This document shows, one piece after another, positions 32,328 to 42,356 of a stretch of DNA of 64,000 bases. Below the pieces are notes generated by a model. That model was given only the letters and a program-made list of their open reading frames with translations, ran no database searches and was not told where the DNA came from. The translations under genes and the position numbers were made by a program. This stretch comes from Coemansia sp. RSA 1804 (lineage: Eukaryota > Kickxellomycota > Kickxellomycetes > Kickxellales > Kickxellaceae). The DNA lies in contig JANBTH010000008.1 in the NCBI GenBank assembly GCA_027578815.1, forward strand, positions 1 through 64,000, given 5' to 3'. Position 1 is the first letter of the stretch, and each line of letters opens with the position of its first letter.

Positions 32328-32885
32328 ATGGGGCTCCAGTCGATAATTAGGAAACTTCGCGAGAAGGAAAAGGAGGTGCGGATCCTTGTTCTGGGGCTGG
32401 ACAACGCAGGCAAGACAACAATAATGAAGCGAGTCAACGGAGAGCCGATCGACACAATATCGCCGACACTTGGGTTCAACATCACAACGCTGGAACTGGA
32501 CGGCTACAGAGTCAACTTCTGGGACGTGGGCGGACAAAAGACGATCCGCGCGTACTGGCGGAACTACTTTGAGCAGACAGATGGAATCATCTGGGTCGTG
32601 GACTCTGCTGACCGCCAGAGGATGGATGTCTGCCGCGACGAGCTCTTCAAGCTGCTTAAACAGGACAGACTGGCTGGCGCGTCGCTCCTGGTGTTTGCGA
32701 ATAAGCAGGACATCCAAGGCGCAATGTCTGAAGACGATATTCGCCAGCAGCTGGAGCTCGATCTGCTGACCACCCACCACTGGAGCATCCGTGGCTGCAG
32801 TGCAGTCACTGGCAACAACCTGCTAGATGGGATCAAGTGGATTGTCAGTGATATTGCTTCGCACATTCTGTTTTTCGCCAAATAG
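32328..32885 (+). CDS. ARL2: ADP-ribosylation factor-like protein 2 (ARL2; Cin4/Alp41)
   Basis: Small GTPase that, with tubulin cofactors, drives tubulin heterodimer assembly. It is 185 aa and intronless. [20 protein letters not shown] matches the ARL2 N terminus, with Gly2 available. G1 is [10 protein letters not shown], switch [12 protein letters not shown]3 [19 protein letters not shown]4 NKQD and G5 [17 protein letters not shown] and [13 protein letters not shown] favour ARL2 over ARL3 or ARF. Convergent with ZWILCH (109-bp gap). Confidence 0.95.
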   Translation: MGLQSIIRKLREKEKEVRILVLGLDNAGKTTIMKRVNGEPIDTISPTLGFNITTLELDGYRVNFWDVGGQKTIRAYWRNYFEQTDGIIWVVDSADRQRMDVCRDELFKLLKQDRLAGASLLVFANKQDIQGAMSEDDIRQQLELDLLTTHHWSIRGCSAVTGNNLLDGIKWIVSDIASHILFFAK

Positions 32886-32993
32886 GGTTGTGTTTTGAAA
32901 TAAACATTTGTCTAGTTTACGCTGTTCTGGACGGTGCACAGCCCTCGTATACGACATAAAAGAATTAAAGTATGCTTTGCTTGCGAGACGCCG

Positions 32994-35240
32994 TTACTTC
33001 GCTTCAAAGACAACATACTCATCGCTGTCTTCGCCGTCACTTTCCACCTCATCTTCAGCCGCAAAATGCATGTCAACCAGTGCAGGCGTTTTTGTAAAGT
33101 ACAGCATCTTATGTCTGGATGCCAATGGCGTGCTCCCGGTGCCACTACCGTCACCGCTTGACTGCCAGTCTGAGAATGCAACTGTAACAAAGCGCGCTGG
33201 CGGAAATCCCTCTGCAATCGATGTTGCAAACTCGTGGACATCGGTCGAGTACATTGGAAGGTACAGAGTCAATTTAAGCGGATCCGAATACGTTGCCACA
33301 AGATCGAGATTGACCTTCCTATTCTCGGAGTCATCATCAACGTTACTTTGTTGCTGTTGTTCCTGCTGCTGCTGTTGCAAACGGTTGTCAATCGAATCGA
33401 GCTGTTTAGAGAAATGCGTTAGAACAGTGCCTACCACCTGGCGCACAAACTGCTGCGGCATGCCCGGAACAGCCTGCTGGACAAGCCACCACACCTCGAG
33501 CACGCGCAATAGGAGCCAAAGTCTCGGAACCAGACGCTCGGGCTCAATTTCAGGATCAACAAACGGCTCGACCTGCCTTGGTGTAGCCAGGTGGCCGCCA
33601 ACAAGATAGAACCAAAAGTCAGCGCGCAGCTTATGCGCACCCACATGAACAAAGGCATCCAGGGGCCGTTCATCAATCCACAGATCCAACTGTCCAGCCA
33701 AACGCTCTTTCTCAGCCTCATCGTCAGCCAGTGTCTTGAGATGCGCAACCTGCAAGGCATCCCGGATGAGCTGGCCCAACGGTGTTCTGTTGTTCTGGTG
33801 TATGTATGGCTGTAGCTTCTTAGTTTCTAGTCCCTCGGCGATAGCTGCAATTATCTCTGACAAGTCATTATCGTCGTGCGCATCGTGCGACAGGTTCCAT
33901 ACTCGCTCGGTAAAGTCAAGATCTTCTCGTACGGGGAATCCGGAAAGTGCACGAATGTCGTCTGTGTGGCCCAATCGTCCAAGCGCGGTGCTTCTGGGCG
34001 CATCGTAGATCGACGTGTCAATGAAATTGTCGATTTTGCTTCCAAATGCTTCACGATGCGCCTTTTCCAGAACGCCCTTTTGTGCGGCTGCCTTACTAGG
34101 GTTAGCCAGATCTGAGCGATTTCGGCTACTCTGCCACTCATGGAGTTCAAATGCATCCTCATCCTTTCCCTCAATCCACTTGGCGCTGTTGGTCCAACTT
34201 TGGCACCATGTATCCAATCGCTTGATCTCCATCCGCAGGGCCCAGAGAGATCTGTTTGCATCCGGATCCTGTGCCAGGGGCATGCTCATTAGCTCCAGAA
34301 TCCACTGTGTGGCCGGAGGCGGCAAAGGGGGTAGCTCTATATTGCAACTGCCTTCAACCATTGGCTCCGATGTCCATACGCCATGCACTGACACATACGA
34401 GAGCAATGTAGGCTGTATTTCTGGGTTCACAAAAGCGACATGGCCACTCTCATCTGCGCTGTGCATACTGACATCGTCTCCGGAATCTGGCATAGGAGAT
34501 GATCTTGTCTGTAAGGGGGCTTCGATGGAATGTTCTGAAGAAACAGGCGTTCCTAAGAGATCGTACTCTGCCCAACATTGCATCCTAACCCTTTCAGCCT
34601 TGTCCTGTCGCAGCATCTCAACAGCCCCCAAACCACCGACCCTGTCGTTTCTGCGGATGGCAATAACGTTTGCAAAGGCGGAGGAACAAGTGGGAGGAAA
34701 CACAGACAGATAGAAGCATTTGGGGGAAGCAACGGCGTCAACGTCCCTGGTAAGCACTAGCATTGGCAGCGCCAAGCTCTCCGATGCCAGTCTCTCAGCG
34801 TCACCACCAAACGAGAGCTGTGGGAGAATCTGCGCATACTGGGCGGTAAGCATCCTTGCCTTGTTCCTTTCCAAGGGCAGCAGCCTCTGGCACCCCCAAT
34901 CGTACGAATGCTTCGAGTTCCATTTCACATTGTCTTCTGCTTGCGTTGTCAGACATCGCCATGTTTCCAGGGGCTCTGCGCCACACGTGATGTTTTGAAA
35001 GTGCTGCAAGTGCAGATACTCCTTTTTTGCTGGCTCTGATAGTCCGCTGATTAGGATAAATGGTGTCGATAGTCCAATTGCACGCCGCAGCGGATGGCTG
35101 GCTGATTCGGGAACAAGCCATAGCAGTGCGCTGTTGGCAAAAACAAATGGCGTGAGGCTGGCGTCGTTGGATAGCGTTTGCTGTACTTTGGTTGTGGCGC
35201 CATCGATAAATGTCGAAAGAAGCTCCTTTGTTAGCTGCAT
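32994..35240 (-). CDS. ZWILCH: Zwilch kinetochore protein (RZZ complex)
   Basis: Zwilch joins ROD and ZW10 in the RZZ complex, which recruits dynein and checkpoint proteins to unattached kinetochores. This 748-aa ORF aligns with the animal family in its C-terminal half: REDLDFTERVWNLS, then LQPYIHQNNRTPLGQLI, HVGAHKLRADFWFYLVGG and LWLLLRVLEVWWLVQQ correspond in order to conserved human Zwilch segments. The N-terminal half is diverged, and insertions (poly-Gln, acidic loops) explain its greater length (human ~590 aa). A single ORF with no introns. I consider the identity probable from several collinear blocks; a profile search would settle it. Confidence 0.8.
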   Translation of the reverse strand: MQLTKELLSTFIDGATTKVQQTLSNDASLTPFVFANSALLWLVPESASHPLRRAIGLSTPFILISGLSEPAKKEYLHLQHFQNITCGAEPLETWRCLTTQAEDNVKWNSKHSYDWGCQRLLPLERNKARMLTAQYAQILPQLSFGGDAERLASESLALPMLVLTRDVDAVASPKCFYLSVFPPTCSSAFANVIAIRRNDRVGGLGAVEMLRQDKAERVRMQCWAEYDLLGTPVSSEHSIEAPLQTRSSPMPDSGDDVSMHSADESGHVAFVNPEIQPTLLSYVSVHGVWTSEPMVEGSCNIELPPLPPPATQWILELMSMPLAQDPDANRSLWALRMEIKRLDTWCQSWTNSAKWIEGKDEDAFELHEWQSSRNRSDLANPSKAAAQKGVLEKAHREAFGSKIDNFIDTSIYDAPRSTALGRLGHTDDIRALSGFPVREDLDFTERVWNLSHDAHDDNDLSEIIAAIAEGLETKKLQPYIHQNNRTPLGQLIRDALQVAHLKTLADDEAEKERLAGQLDLWIDERPLDAFVHVGAHKLRADFWFYLVGGHLATPRQVEPFVDPEIEPERLVPRLWLLLRVLEVWWLVQQAVPGMPQQFVRQVVGTVLTHFSKQLDSIDNRLQQQQQEQQQQSNVDDDSENRKVNLDLVATYSDPLKLTLYLPMYSTDVHEFATSIAEGFPPARFVTVAFSDWQSSGDGSGTGSTPLASRHKMLYFTKTPALVDMHFAAEDEVESDGEDSDEYVVFEAK

Positions 35241-36778
35241 CGTATTTCCTAATATAATGTGATAATGCTATAATTTACGATGACTAGCTTCAAGTAATGT
35301 TACATGGCAAAATAAAAAGGATTCCCTAGCAATATTGTCAAAGTGAAGGAAACACAAGTGCTGCTGCGGATTAAAAAGGAAATCGCCATGTCCATCATTC
35401 CAACTCGACCGTGCTACAAGTTAGGGGACAGATCAGCAAAGCTCAGAATTTTGTCAAAACGCCAGTTAACAGAATGAATAAGACCCATCAGCGATCTGCT
35501 TTTAATGAGTATGATGGTTGTTACAGACCCAGCCGATTCAAGCAGTGTCTCTTGATGGAGCTCATCCAAGGGCAGTGATATTTAGCATTTCTCGAATCAG
35601 GTGTGATCAGCACAGTCCGCTCCGACGTTGCCCTGTCTTGTTTGCGGCTTAATGCGTCGTAGCTTCATTTCGACAAAGAACTTGCCCATTCCTTGATCTG
35701 CGCGCACTTTAAACTGCCACGTCACTACACTCGCGTGACAGTTGAAGCAGGTTGTAAAGTAGACCTCCTGACTCCGATTGGTAGAAAAGGCCAGCGTCTC
35801 CAAGGTTCGTTGCCAGCTAACATGTTGATGCAGGCGGAAGACAGCCAACCGCAGCAGTGCGGAGACATGAATGTTCGGGGATGACTAGAAGCAAGTGCGC
35901 AACATGCAGAAGACAAACATGGTTGTGTCCGATTTTCCTTGTGTCAAATTCTTCCCTTTCATATTCAGGTTTTCGGTGCGGTTTCAAGGTAAAAGCGGGG
36001 ATTTGCACAAGAAGCAATGTTTATTTTTATGAATGCGTGTGTAAAAATAAAAAAATAAAAAATACAGACAATCTGTGGCGGGAAAAACCTTTTTTTTTGG
36101 TGGAAAACCTGAAATGGGAAAAGGAATCGAATAAAGGAAGCCAATGTTGTCAGTGACTTTGTGCGCATTTTGTGGACGTTCTTTCTCGCGGTACTTGCGT
36201 GTTTGCGTGTTTGCGTGTTTGTGTGTTTGTGTGCGTGCTTGCTTGCATACATGCATGAGTTTCAAACAATTGCTTAAACACTTTATTTTTTTGTTGAGCT
36301 CAATGGGAATATTTAGCCAGCATAGCGTTCTCTCTGGTCGGGTTTCTCCCCCTTTCTCTTGGCAATTTGTTGTGGAACTTTTTCTTCTTGCTCTTGCCTT
36401 AAATATCGCCAATATCCATCATTGCTTTTCTATTTCATTTTATTTCATTTCATTTTTCAGACCATACTCTCTCTGCTATCATTAATTTAATTATTGTCTT
36501 TCTGTTGATTGAACGCCTTTATTTTATTTTTTTAGACGCCTAGTATATTATAATAGTCTTGATACGGCCAGGTAGGTTGACTTTCTTAATTATAAATAGA
36601 CAAACCCACGTGTAACTGCCATGTTGCAGCTGCTCTGACCCACGGAATGCGGCTGATCATATATGCTCTCTAAATGTGTGTGCTTTGGATGCCGCTAATC
36701 TATTCTTGTCGTTTATGGATATTGTAGTGCTTTATAATTAGCATTTCACAACACTATCGACGCGCAAATCAGCCAGCC
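35241..36778. other. Intergenic stretch with one doubtful ORF and a simple repeat
   Basis: About 1.5 kb between ZWILCH (minus) and acyl-CoA synthetase 1 (plus). A minus-strand open frame at 35597-35848 (83 aa, KVRADQGMGKFFVEMKLRR) lies in locally GC-rich sequence and could be an exon or relic, but no family is evident. A GTGTTTGC-type octamer repeat runs from about 36194 to 36240, and C/T-rich sequence precedes the synthetase gene. Confidence 0.45.
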
Positions 36779-38785
36779 ATGCAGCCGAGCTCTATTGAGG
36801 TTCCAAACTCGCCTTTTGTTGCCGGCGAAACAAAGCCAAGGATTGCGGCGACATGTCCAGATGGCGTGATGGTACGCAATAAGATAGGCGTCAACAATAT
36901 GCACGACAACTTTCTACATGGAATGAAACAGGCCGGTGAGGACTCGCCTTGCCTTGGATACAGACCGATTGACGCAGATGGGAATGTCGGGCATTACAAG
37001 TGGTTTTCGTTCAAACAGGTCAAGGACACTGCATCTGCCATTGGATCTGGCCTGACCAAGCTTGGAATAAAGAAAAGAGACTGCATTGGGATATTCTCGC
37101 CAAACCGTATCGAGTGGTCGTATGTTGAGCATGCAACCTATATCTACAATCTCATTTCAGTGCCCATGTACGACACGCTTGGGATTGACGCTGTCAGGCA
37201 TATGGCGAAGGAAACCGAGATGACTGCTGTTGCTATCGCCCCCGAGAAGCTCTCTGCGTTTGCAGAGCTCTGGAAGGACCTTCCCAACGTCAAGGTGGTA
37301 GTTCTCTTTGGCTCGTCCTTGGCAGATAGCGGAGTTGAGGCTCCTGCCGGTGCCCAAATTATCTTGCTAGACGACCTAGTTGCGCTTGGAAACAATGGTG
37401 GCTTGGCACCTGTCCCCGGGATTCCAGCCGGCCCTGAAGATCCATGCACAATATGCTACACCTCGGGAACGACCGGTGTGCCAAAGGGCGTGATTCTCAC
37501 GCATATGTGCTTGATATCGAACGTCTACAGCACCGAGATAAGGATAAAGCACGGCCATGTTCCCACCATCGACGAGAGAGATACCTTTATTTCGATTCTT
37601 CCGCTTGCACACTGCCTCGAGCGCTGCATCCATGCAATCGTGACTGGAAACGGTGCGGCTATTGGGTTTAACCAGGGCGACATCCGCAAGATTATTGAGG
37701 ATATTGGCGAGCTCAAACCCACTATAATTGTCGGCGTCCCACGTATCTTTAACCGCATCAACGACCAGGTGTGGGCTCAGGTCAACGCAAAAGGCGGGCT
37801 TGCTAGCTCGCTGTTCAACTACGCTTACAACACAAAGAAAGGAAACCTTGCGCACAACATCAACCAGCACTGGCTTTGGGATAGGGTTGTCTTTAAAGCG
37901 GTTCGGCAGAAACTCGGCGGAAGACTACGTTTAGTGATTTCTGGATCTGCTCCAATTTCCGCCGATGTGCTGGATTTCCTGCGTATCTCGCTTTCTGCAA
38001 CCGTCCTCGAGGGATACGGCCTGACGGAGACCACTGGCCCGTGCGGCGTATCGCTGAGCGGCAACATGAAGGCCGGAAATGTTGGCTGCACTCTGGGCAA
38101 CTGCATGTACAAGCTTGTCAGCGTGCCTGATATGGGGTACACCGTCGATGACAAGCCAAACCCTCGTGGTGAGCTGTACGTCAAGGGAAACAACGTTTTC
38201 TCTGGATACTTTAAGAACCCAAGGCTCACTGCGGAGACTAAAACATCAGACGGATGGCTCATAACCGGTGATATCGGCATGTTTGATTCCCAGGGAAACC
38301 TTGTGATTATCGACCGCAAGAAGAACATGTTCAAGCTGTCCCAAGGCGAGTATGTCACTCCAGAGCGTATTGAGATCATTTACACAAACAACGCGCTTAT
38401 TGACCAGGCGTACATCCATGGCGACTCTTTGCAAAGCCAGCTTGTAGCCATCGTCGTTCCCAATGAGGAGTTTTTGCGCAGCAGTCTTGCCGAGGTTCCC
38501 CAGCTTGCTCACTGGGCAAGCGTAGATAAAAGTTTCAAGGATATCTGCCAGAGCGAAGATGTCATCAGCCATGTTCTTGATGTTATTGGCAAGTGGGGAC
38601 GCAGCAACAGCCTCAAGGGCTTTGAGATTCCAAAGCGCATCTATCTGGAAAGCAACCCCTTCAGCGTTGAAAACAACATTCTTACGCCAACACTCAAGGT
38701 CAAGCGCCCTGTTGCCAAAGATGTGTACATCGAAACGATCAATCGTCTGTACACCGAGTTGAACGCAAAATCGCCAGCCAAGTAG
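36779..38785 (+). CDS. Long-chain acyl-CoA synthetase 1
   Basis: Activates fatty acids with ATP and CoA. It is 668 aa and intronless. The AMP-binding P-loop ICYTSGTTGVPKG is canonical. GYGLTETTGPCG, DGWLITGDIGMF and IDRKKNMFKLSQGEYVTPERIE (split here from a longer block) complete the eukaryotic LACS pattern. The N terminus has FLHGMKQAGEDSPCLGYR, as in fungal Faa and plant LACS6/7-type enzymes. The C terminus NAKSPAK is not a clear PTS1. It heads a group of three paralogues (others at 42357 and 46083) and has all catalytic motifs intact, so it is probably the main active enzyme. Confidence 0.95.
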   Translation: MQPSSIEVPNSPFVAGETKPRIAATCPDGVMVRNKIGVNNMHDNFLHGMKQAGEDSPCLGYRPIDADGNVGHYKWFSFKQVKDTASAIGSGLTKLGIKKRDCIGIFSPNRIEWSYVEHATYIYNLISVPMYDTLGIDAVRHMAKETEMTAVAIAPEKLSAFAELWKDLPNVKVVVLFGSSLADSGVEAPAGAQIILLDDLVALGNNGGLAPVPGIPAGPEDPCTICYTSGTTGVPKGVILTHMCLISNVYSTEIRIKHGHVPTIDERDTFISILPLAHCLERCIHAIVTGNGAAIGFNQGDIRKIIEDIGELKPTIIVGVPRIFNRINDQVWAQVNAKGGLASSLFNYAYNTKKGNLAHNINQHWLWDRVVFKAVRQKLGGRLRLVISGSAPISADVLDFLRISLSATVLEGYGLTETTGPCGVSLSGNMKAGNVGCTLGNCMYKLVSVPDMGYTVDDKPNPRGELYVKGNNVFSGYFKNPRLTAETKTSDGWLITGDIGMFDSQGNLVIIDRKKNMFKLSQGEYVTPERIEIIYTNNALIDQAYIHGDSLQSQLVAIVVPNEEFLRSSLAEVPQLAHWASVDKSFKDICQSEDVISHVLDVIGKWGRSNSLKGFEIPKRIYLESNPFSVENNILTPTLKVKRPVAKDVYIETINRLYTELNAKSPAK

Positions 38786-39187
38786 TTTCTACCTTCTTAA
38801 TTTAATACCCCCTTTTACAGTTGAAATCGCAACTAGACGGAATTGAACTTTTGTATGAAAGGCATTGGATAAATTGCCACCGCAACATCTGAGCCACCTC
38901 GTTGTTTGTCCTTTTTTTTTTCGCAGAATGCGAGCAAGGCGGAATGAAAAGAACAATATTCTCCCTTCACCCTGTTTTCGTGGCGGCGATTGTTTGCGCT
39001 GGAGTATAGTCCGACTGGGTTTAGGTCAACGATAGAATAAGGATGGATTCCTATTTTTCTCTCAGCTTCACTACTTTATCTAGCTGCTGTCGGGGAGAGG
39101 CGGTTTACTCTTTTATCACAAATCTTTATCCCGACTTTGGATTCTTATATTTCAGATTACATTTAAAAGTACATCTATCTCTAACAT
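38786..39187. other. Intergenic spacer, nothing recognised
   Basis: A 402-bp stretch between acyl-CoA synthetase 1 and the first GST; no specific site was identified. Confidence 0.5.
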
Positions 39188-39856
39188 ATGACGAACACAA
39201 CATCTTTTACGCTGCGGTACTTTCCAGTCGCAGCACGCGCAGAAACATGCAAAGCGCTCCTATTCTTTATTGGAGCAGAATGGGTTCTCGAAGCCCCGGA
39301 GTGGCCCCGAGAGAAGGGTGCCCAGCGCGTTGGCAAGCTCCCCGTCCTCATCGAGCACTCTGCTTCAGAAACGGAGGAGCCCTTTGTGCTCGGCGACTCG
39401 CGGGCCATTGAAGAATATTTGGCCACAAAGTACAGCCTGTACTACCAGCCAGACGATGCGCAACTGATGGCCCGCCAGCGCGAACTCCGCGCCCACATGC
39501 ACGACATATACGAGCTGTCTGCCATGATTATCCACGCGCCCGAGCTTGCCAGACCCTTCTTCACCAGCAAGTACCTTGCACTTGCACGCTGCGTGGTTGA
39601 TACGCATGAAAGGGTGCTCAAGGAAAACGGATCGAACGGCCATTATTTCGGGAACTCCACAACATATCTGGATATTGCCGCATTGGCCGGGCTCTTGACA
39701 TTCCGCAAAACCTTTGCTCACTTGGTGCCCGAGCTGCTTGTACCGCTTGACAAGACTAATGCCCCGGAAACCAACAATGCTGTGGAGATACTGTCAAAAG
39801 ATCCGGCCTTTGCGTCTTACATTTCCGCGCTCGAAACATGTAGCAACGCCGAGTAG
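39188..39856 (+). CDS. Glutathione S-transferase-like protein 1
   Basis: 222 aa, GST fold in two parts. The thioredoxin-like N domain (FTLRYFPVAARAETCKALL) places a Tyr at strand 1 as in sigma/alpha-type GSTs, with the cis-Pro motif KLPVLIEHS and an acidic-Ser pair at the glutathione site (LGDSRAIEEYLA). The helical C domain follows from ~90. NGSNGHYFGNSTTYLDIAALAGL is the conserved N-capping region. It likely conjugates or reduces electrophiles; the substrate is unknown. It is tail-to-tail with a clear paralogue at 40005, so the pair arose by inverted duplication. Confidence 0.88.
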   Translation: MTNTTSFTLRYFPVAARAETCKALLFFIGAEWVLEAPEWPREKGAQRVGKLPVLIEHSASETEEPFVLGDSRAIEEYLATKYSLYYQPDDAQLMARQRELRAHMHDIYELSAMIIHAPELARPFFTSKYLALARCVVDTHERVLKENGSNGHYFGNSTTYLDIAALAGLLTFRKTFAHLVPELLVPLDKTNAPETNNAVEILSKDPAFASYISALETCSNAE

Positions 39857-40004
39857 TTTGTTATCTGTGGTTTAGATAGCTAGTTCTTTTTTTCTTTGAC
39901 CAACGCAGCATATTTCAAGCTTACATGGTATAAAAGCAAACAAACATTGTCAAGTGAATAGAAAAGTTGCTATTCTAAAATAAGAATGTGATAAACAAAA
40001 GCGG

Positions 40005-40670
40005 CTACAGCTTTGTTAGTTCAGCAACATACGAGGCAAGAGCAGGCTCTGCTGAAACGGTGTCGATGACCTTGTTCATTTCAGGGGCATTATCGCTGTT
40101 CAAGAGCTCCAGCATATCCGGATCTAGTCCAGAAAAGACCGTACGCAGCGCCAATATGTTGGTGAAAAGAGAAATATCAACAAGCGTGGTTGTTGAGCCA
40201 AAGTAGTGGCCGTTGGAACCGTTCTCTTTCAAAACCTGCTCATGGAACCTGACAACACAGCCTGCGGTGGTATTGAATATCTTCTTGTTCTTCGGTGCCA
40301 CCTCATCGGGGCCCAGCTTCCACTCTGCAAAAGCCGTGTACATGTCGCAGATGTGAGCACGCAGTTCCAGCTGGCGGGCAACACACTTGGGGTCCGCGGG
40401 CTGGTGGATGTACCCGTACTTGGTAGCCAGGTAGTACTCGATTGCAGCGGTTTCGCTCAGAGTAAACGAGGTGTCGTCGGAATCGCTGGCAGAGTGCTCG
40501 ATAAGCACCGGAAGCCTTCCGACTGGCTGCAGACTCTTTTCCTGGGGCCATGCCGGGACCTTGTGCTCCCACTCGGCACCGCCCAGAAGGAGCAGGACCT
40601 TGGTGGCCTCGCCACGAGACGGAAAGTCAAAGTAGCGCAGAGTAAAGGTGGAGGATCCGGATGCTAGCAT
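40005..40670 (-). CDS. Glutathione S-transferase-like protein 2
   Basis: Start set at the ATG 40670 (upstream codons lack ATG), giving 221 aa. Paralogue of the GST at 39188: FTLRYFDFPSRGEATKVLL, then GRLPVLIEHSASDSDD, LSETAAIEYYLATKYG and VLKENGSNGHYFGSTTTLVD match it block by block. It keeps Tyr and the SETAAI glutathione motif, arguably closer to canonical GSTs than its neighbour. The stops are 148 bp apart. Function as a detoxifying or stress transferase is inferred from the family. Confidence 0.88.
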   Translation of the reverse strand: MLASGSSTFTLRYFDFPSRGEATKVLLLLGGAEWEHKVPAWPQEKSLQPVGRLPVLIEHSASDSDDTSFTLSETAAIEYYLATKYGYIHQPADPKCVARQLELRAHICDMYTAFAEWKLGPDEVAPKNKKIFNTTAGCVVRFHEQVLKENGSNGHYFGSTTTLVDISLFTNILALRTVFSGLDPDMLELLNSDNAPEMNKVIDTVSAEPALASYVAELTKL

Positions 40671-41872
40671 GTTTGTATTTCGCCTACCCAAGAGAAAGAT
40701 ATACCTTTTAAATAAATATATAATAAAAAAAGGACAAGGACTAAAAGCAGAAGATTGCGTGGGAACAAATTCGAGGAAAGTGCAGCGTATCCAGGAGCCC
40801 CTTAAATACCTGTTTGTTTTGCAATGGAATTAAGAGAGAGAGCAATATTTGATGACGTGGAAGGTTGTCTGATTTTTTTCTTATTTTCACTACCTGTAAA
40901 TTTTTACAATATCATGTGTGGTTTCCAATGCAAACAAGAGAATCGTTTCTTTTGCCTTTTTGAAAGTCCGAGATGCAATGCTGCAGAGTTGTTCACAAGG
41001 AGAGAAAAAAAAGCCACCCAAACCCAGTAATATCTTCGAAAATTAAAATATATTATAGAATTAATTGTGTTGCAACTATAACACAGTGGCAGCTTGTAAT
41101 TGCCAAATCGCGGCATTTGCAAATTGTAGAAGCAACCAACAATTTCAAGTATTCACGATATTGGCAGCAAAATTGAGTTGATTAGATTGCTGCAGCTGTA
41201 CCAGACTAGATTTTTTGAAATTTCATGCTCAAAGCTCGTCAATATGGTTTTCTATCTACATGCCAAGCATAGCAGCCATGCAGGCAATGCGTTTCAGGGA
41301 TGCTGACGTTATTACAGCCTGACAAACCGATTGTCATTATTCCTTGTTCTAACACACTGCAATACACACTTTCAAAAGAACACGCTTTTAATTCAGGTGA
41401 TTGAAATTGCTGTTATTATGTTTCTTTGCATGACTCGAACCACACCTGACATCCGAGGCTCCGTATGTAAAAGCGTAGTGTATTAGGCTTGTCATAAGTT
41501 GTGTATTAGTTGTATTAACTGGTTTCCGTTTTACTATGTTAAATGGCATAAATATATTATTAATTTATATTAATCGGAAACCCACTCACGCCGTAGTTAA
41601 GGTTAAATTAATTAAAAATACAAAAATAACCTTTAAATTAAAAACCAGTACTCTGCTTGCTGTGCACAGCTAACAACAAGATGTTGGATTTTCCATTAAC
41701 AACTTAATAGTATTTAAAGGCAATGCATTATGCCCTTTTTCTCCCCAGATTGATGAAGAAGGCATCTTTTCCCATTAAACCAAATATTCCCCTTACTCGT
41801 TCTGCGATAAACCATTACCCGGCAAGCGACACATATTAGTTGAAATATCAAAGTGAAGAAAAAAAGCCAAAG
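40671..41872. other. AT-rich intergenic stretch
   Basis: About 1.2 kb upstream of GST2 and the microprotein at 41873. A TATTTAAAG at 41710 may serve the latter. Nothing else was recognised. Confidence 0.5.
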
Positions 41873-42034
41873 ATGTGTTACCAAGAATGCACAAATAACA
41901 GCAGCCATAATAGGACTTTTTCAAACTGTGGAAACCCCAATCACTCATCGTCATATGGGATATGCTCAGCGTGCTATGCGACAAAGAGTGTGGAAGAGAG
42001 AAAACTACTTTATCCTAAATTGCTAAACTTCTAG
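41873..42034 (+). CDS. Cys-rich microprotein, 53 aa (CX3CX12CX11CX2CY family, copy 2)
   Basis: Starts MCYQECTNNSSH and ends LLYPKLLNF. Cysteines 2, 6, 19, 31 and 34 and His 12 and 24 coincide with the 55-aa protein at 22446 in an ungapped alignment, as do N8, N9, S25, G29 and Y35. CGNPNHSSSYGICSACY looks like the second half of an A20-type zinc finger. The two genes are 19 kb apart with unrelated flanks. Shortness makes chance possible for either alone, but not easily for both. Confidence 0.5.
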   Translation: MCYQECTNNSSHNRTFSNCGNPNHSSSYGICSACYATKSVEERKLLYPKLLNF

Positions 42035-42356
42035 ACTGGCGGAGGGATTCGAACACAGAAAAAAAAAACAGGAGAATACAATGGGCAAGACTATACACGA
42101 TAAAGATGTGCTACCCTAGCATTTGGATAAAACGAGCTTTAAGGCAGCGAAGGGGTTTGTGCCAACGCGAAGTCTTATGCCTGAATGTTGTTAAAACGTT
42201 ATCCTTCCTTGTGCACAATAGAACAAGGTTCCTGTTTTTACTTGAGCTTTGGCGTTTGATAAATAAAAATCACAATGCTTGTCAGTTAGAGTCTAAAGAG
42301 AGGAGGCAATTTGCTAGCAGAAAAAATAAATATTCATAAAAACTACACTTTTGCAT
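42035..42356. other. Intergenic spacer with a partial echo of the microprotein start
   Basis: GATGTGCTACC at 42104 resembles the start region of the microprotein gene (GATGTGTTACC at 41872), but the following frame (MCYPSIWIKR) loses the Cys pattern. A TTCGAA-containing stretch near 42048 recalls a tRNA B box but does not fold. Confidence 0.35.

Noticed and set aside
42040..42120. tRNA-like B box (GTTCGAATCC) on the minus strand
   Set aside because: No T stem, anticodon arm or acceptor pairing can be built; poly-T interrupts the would-be gene.
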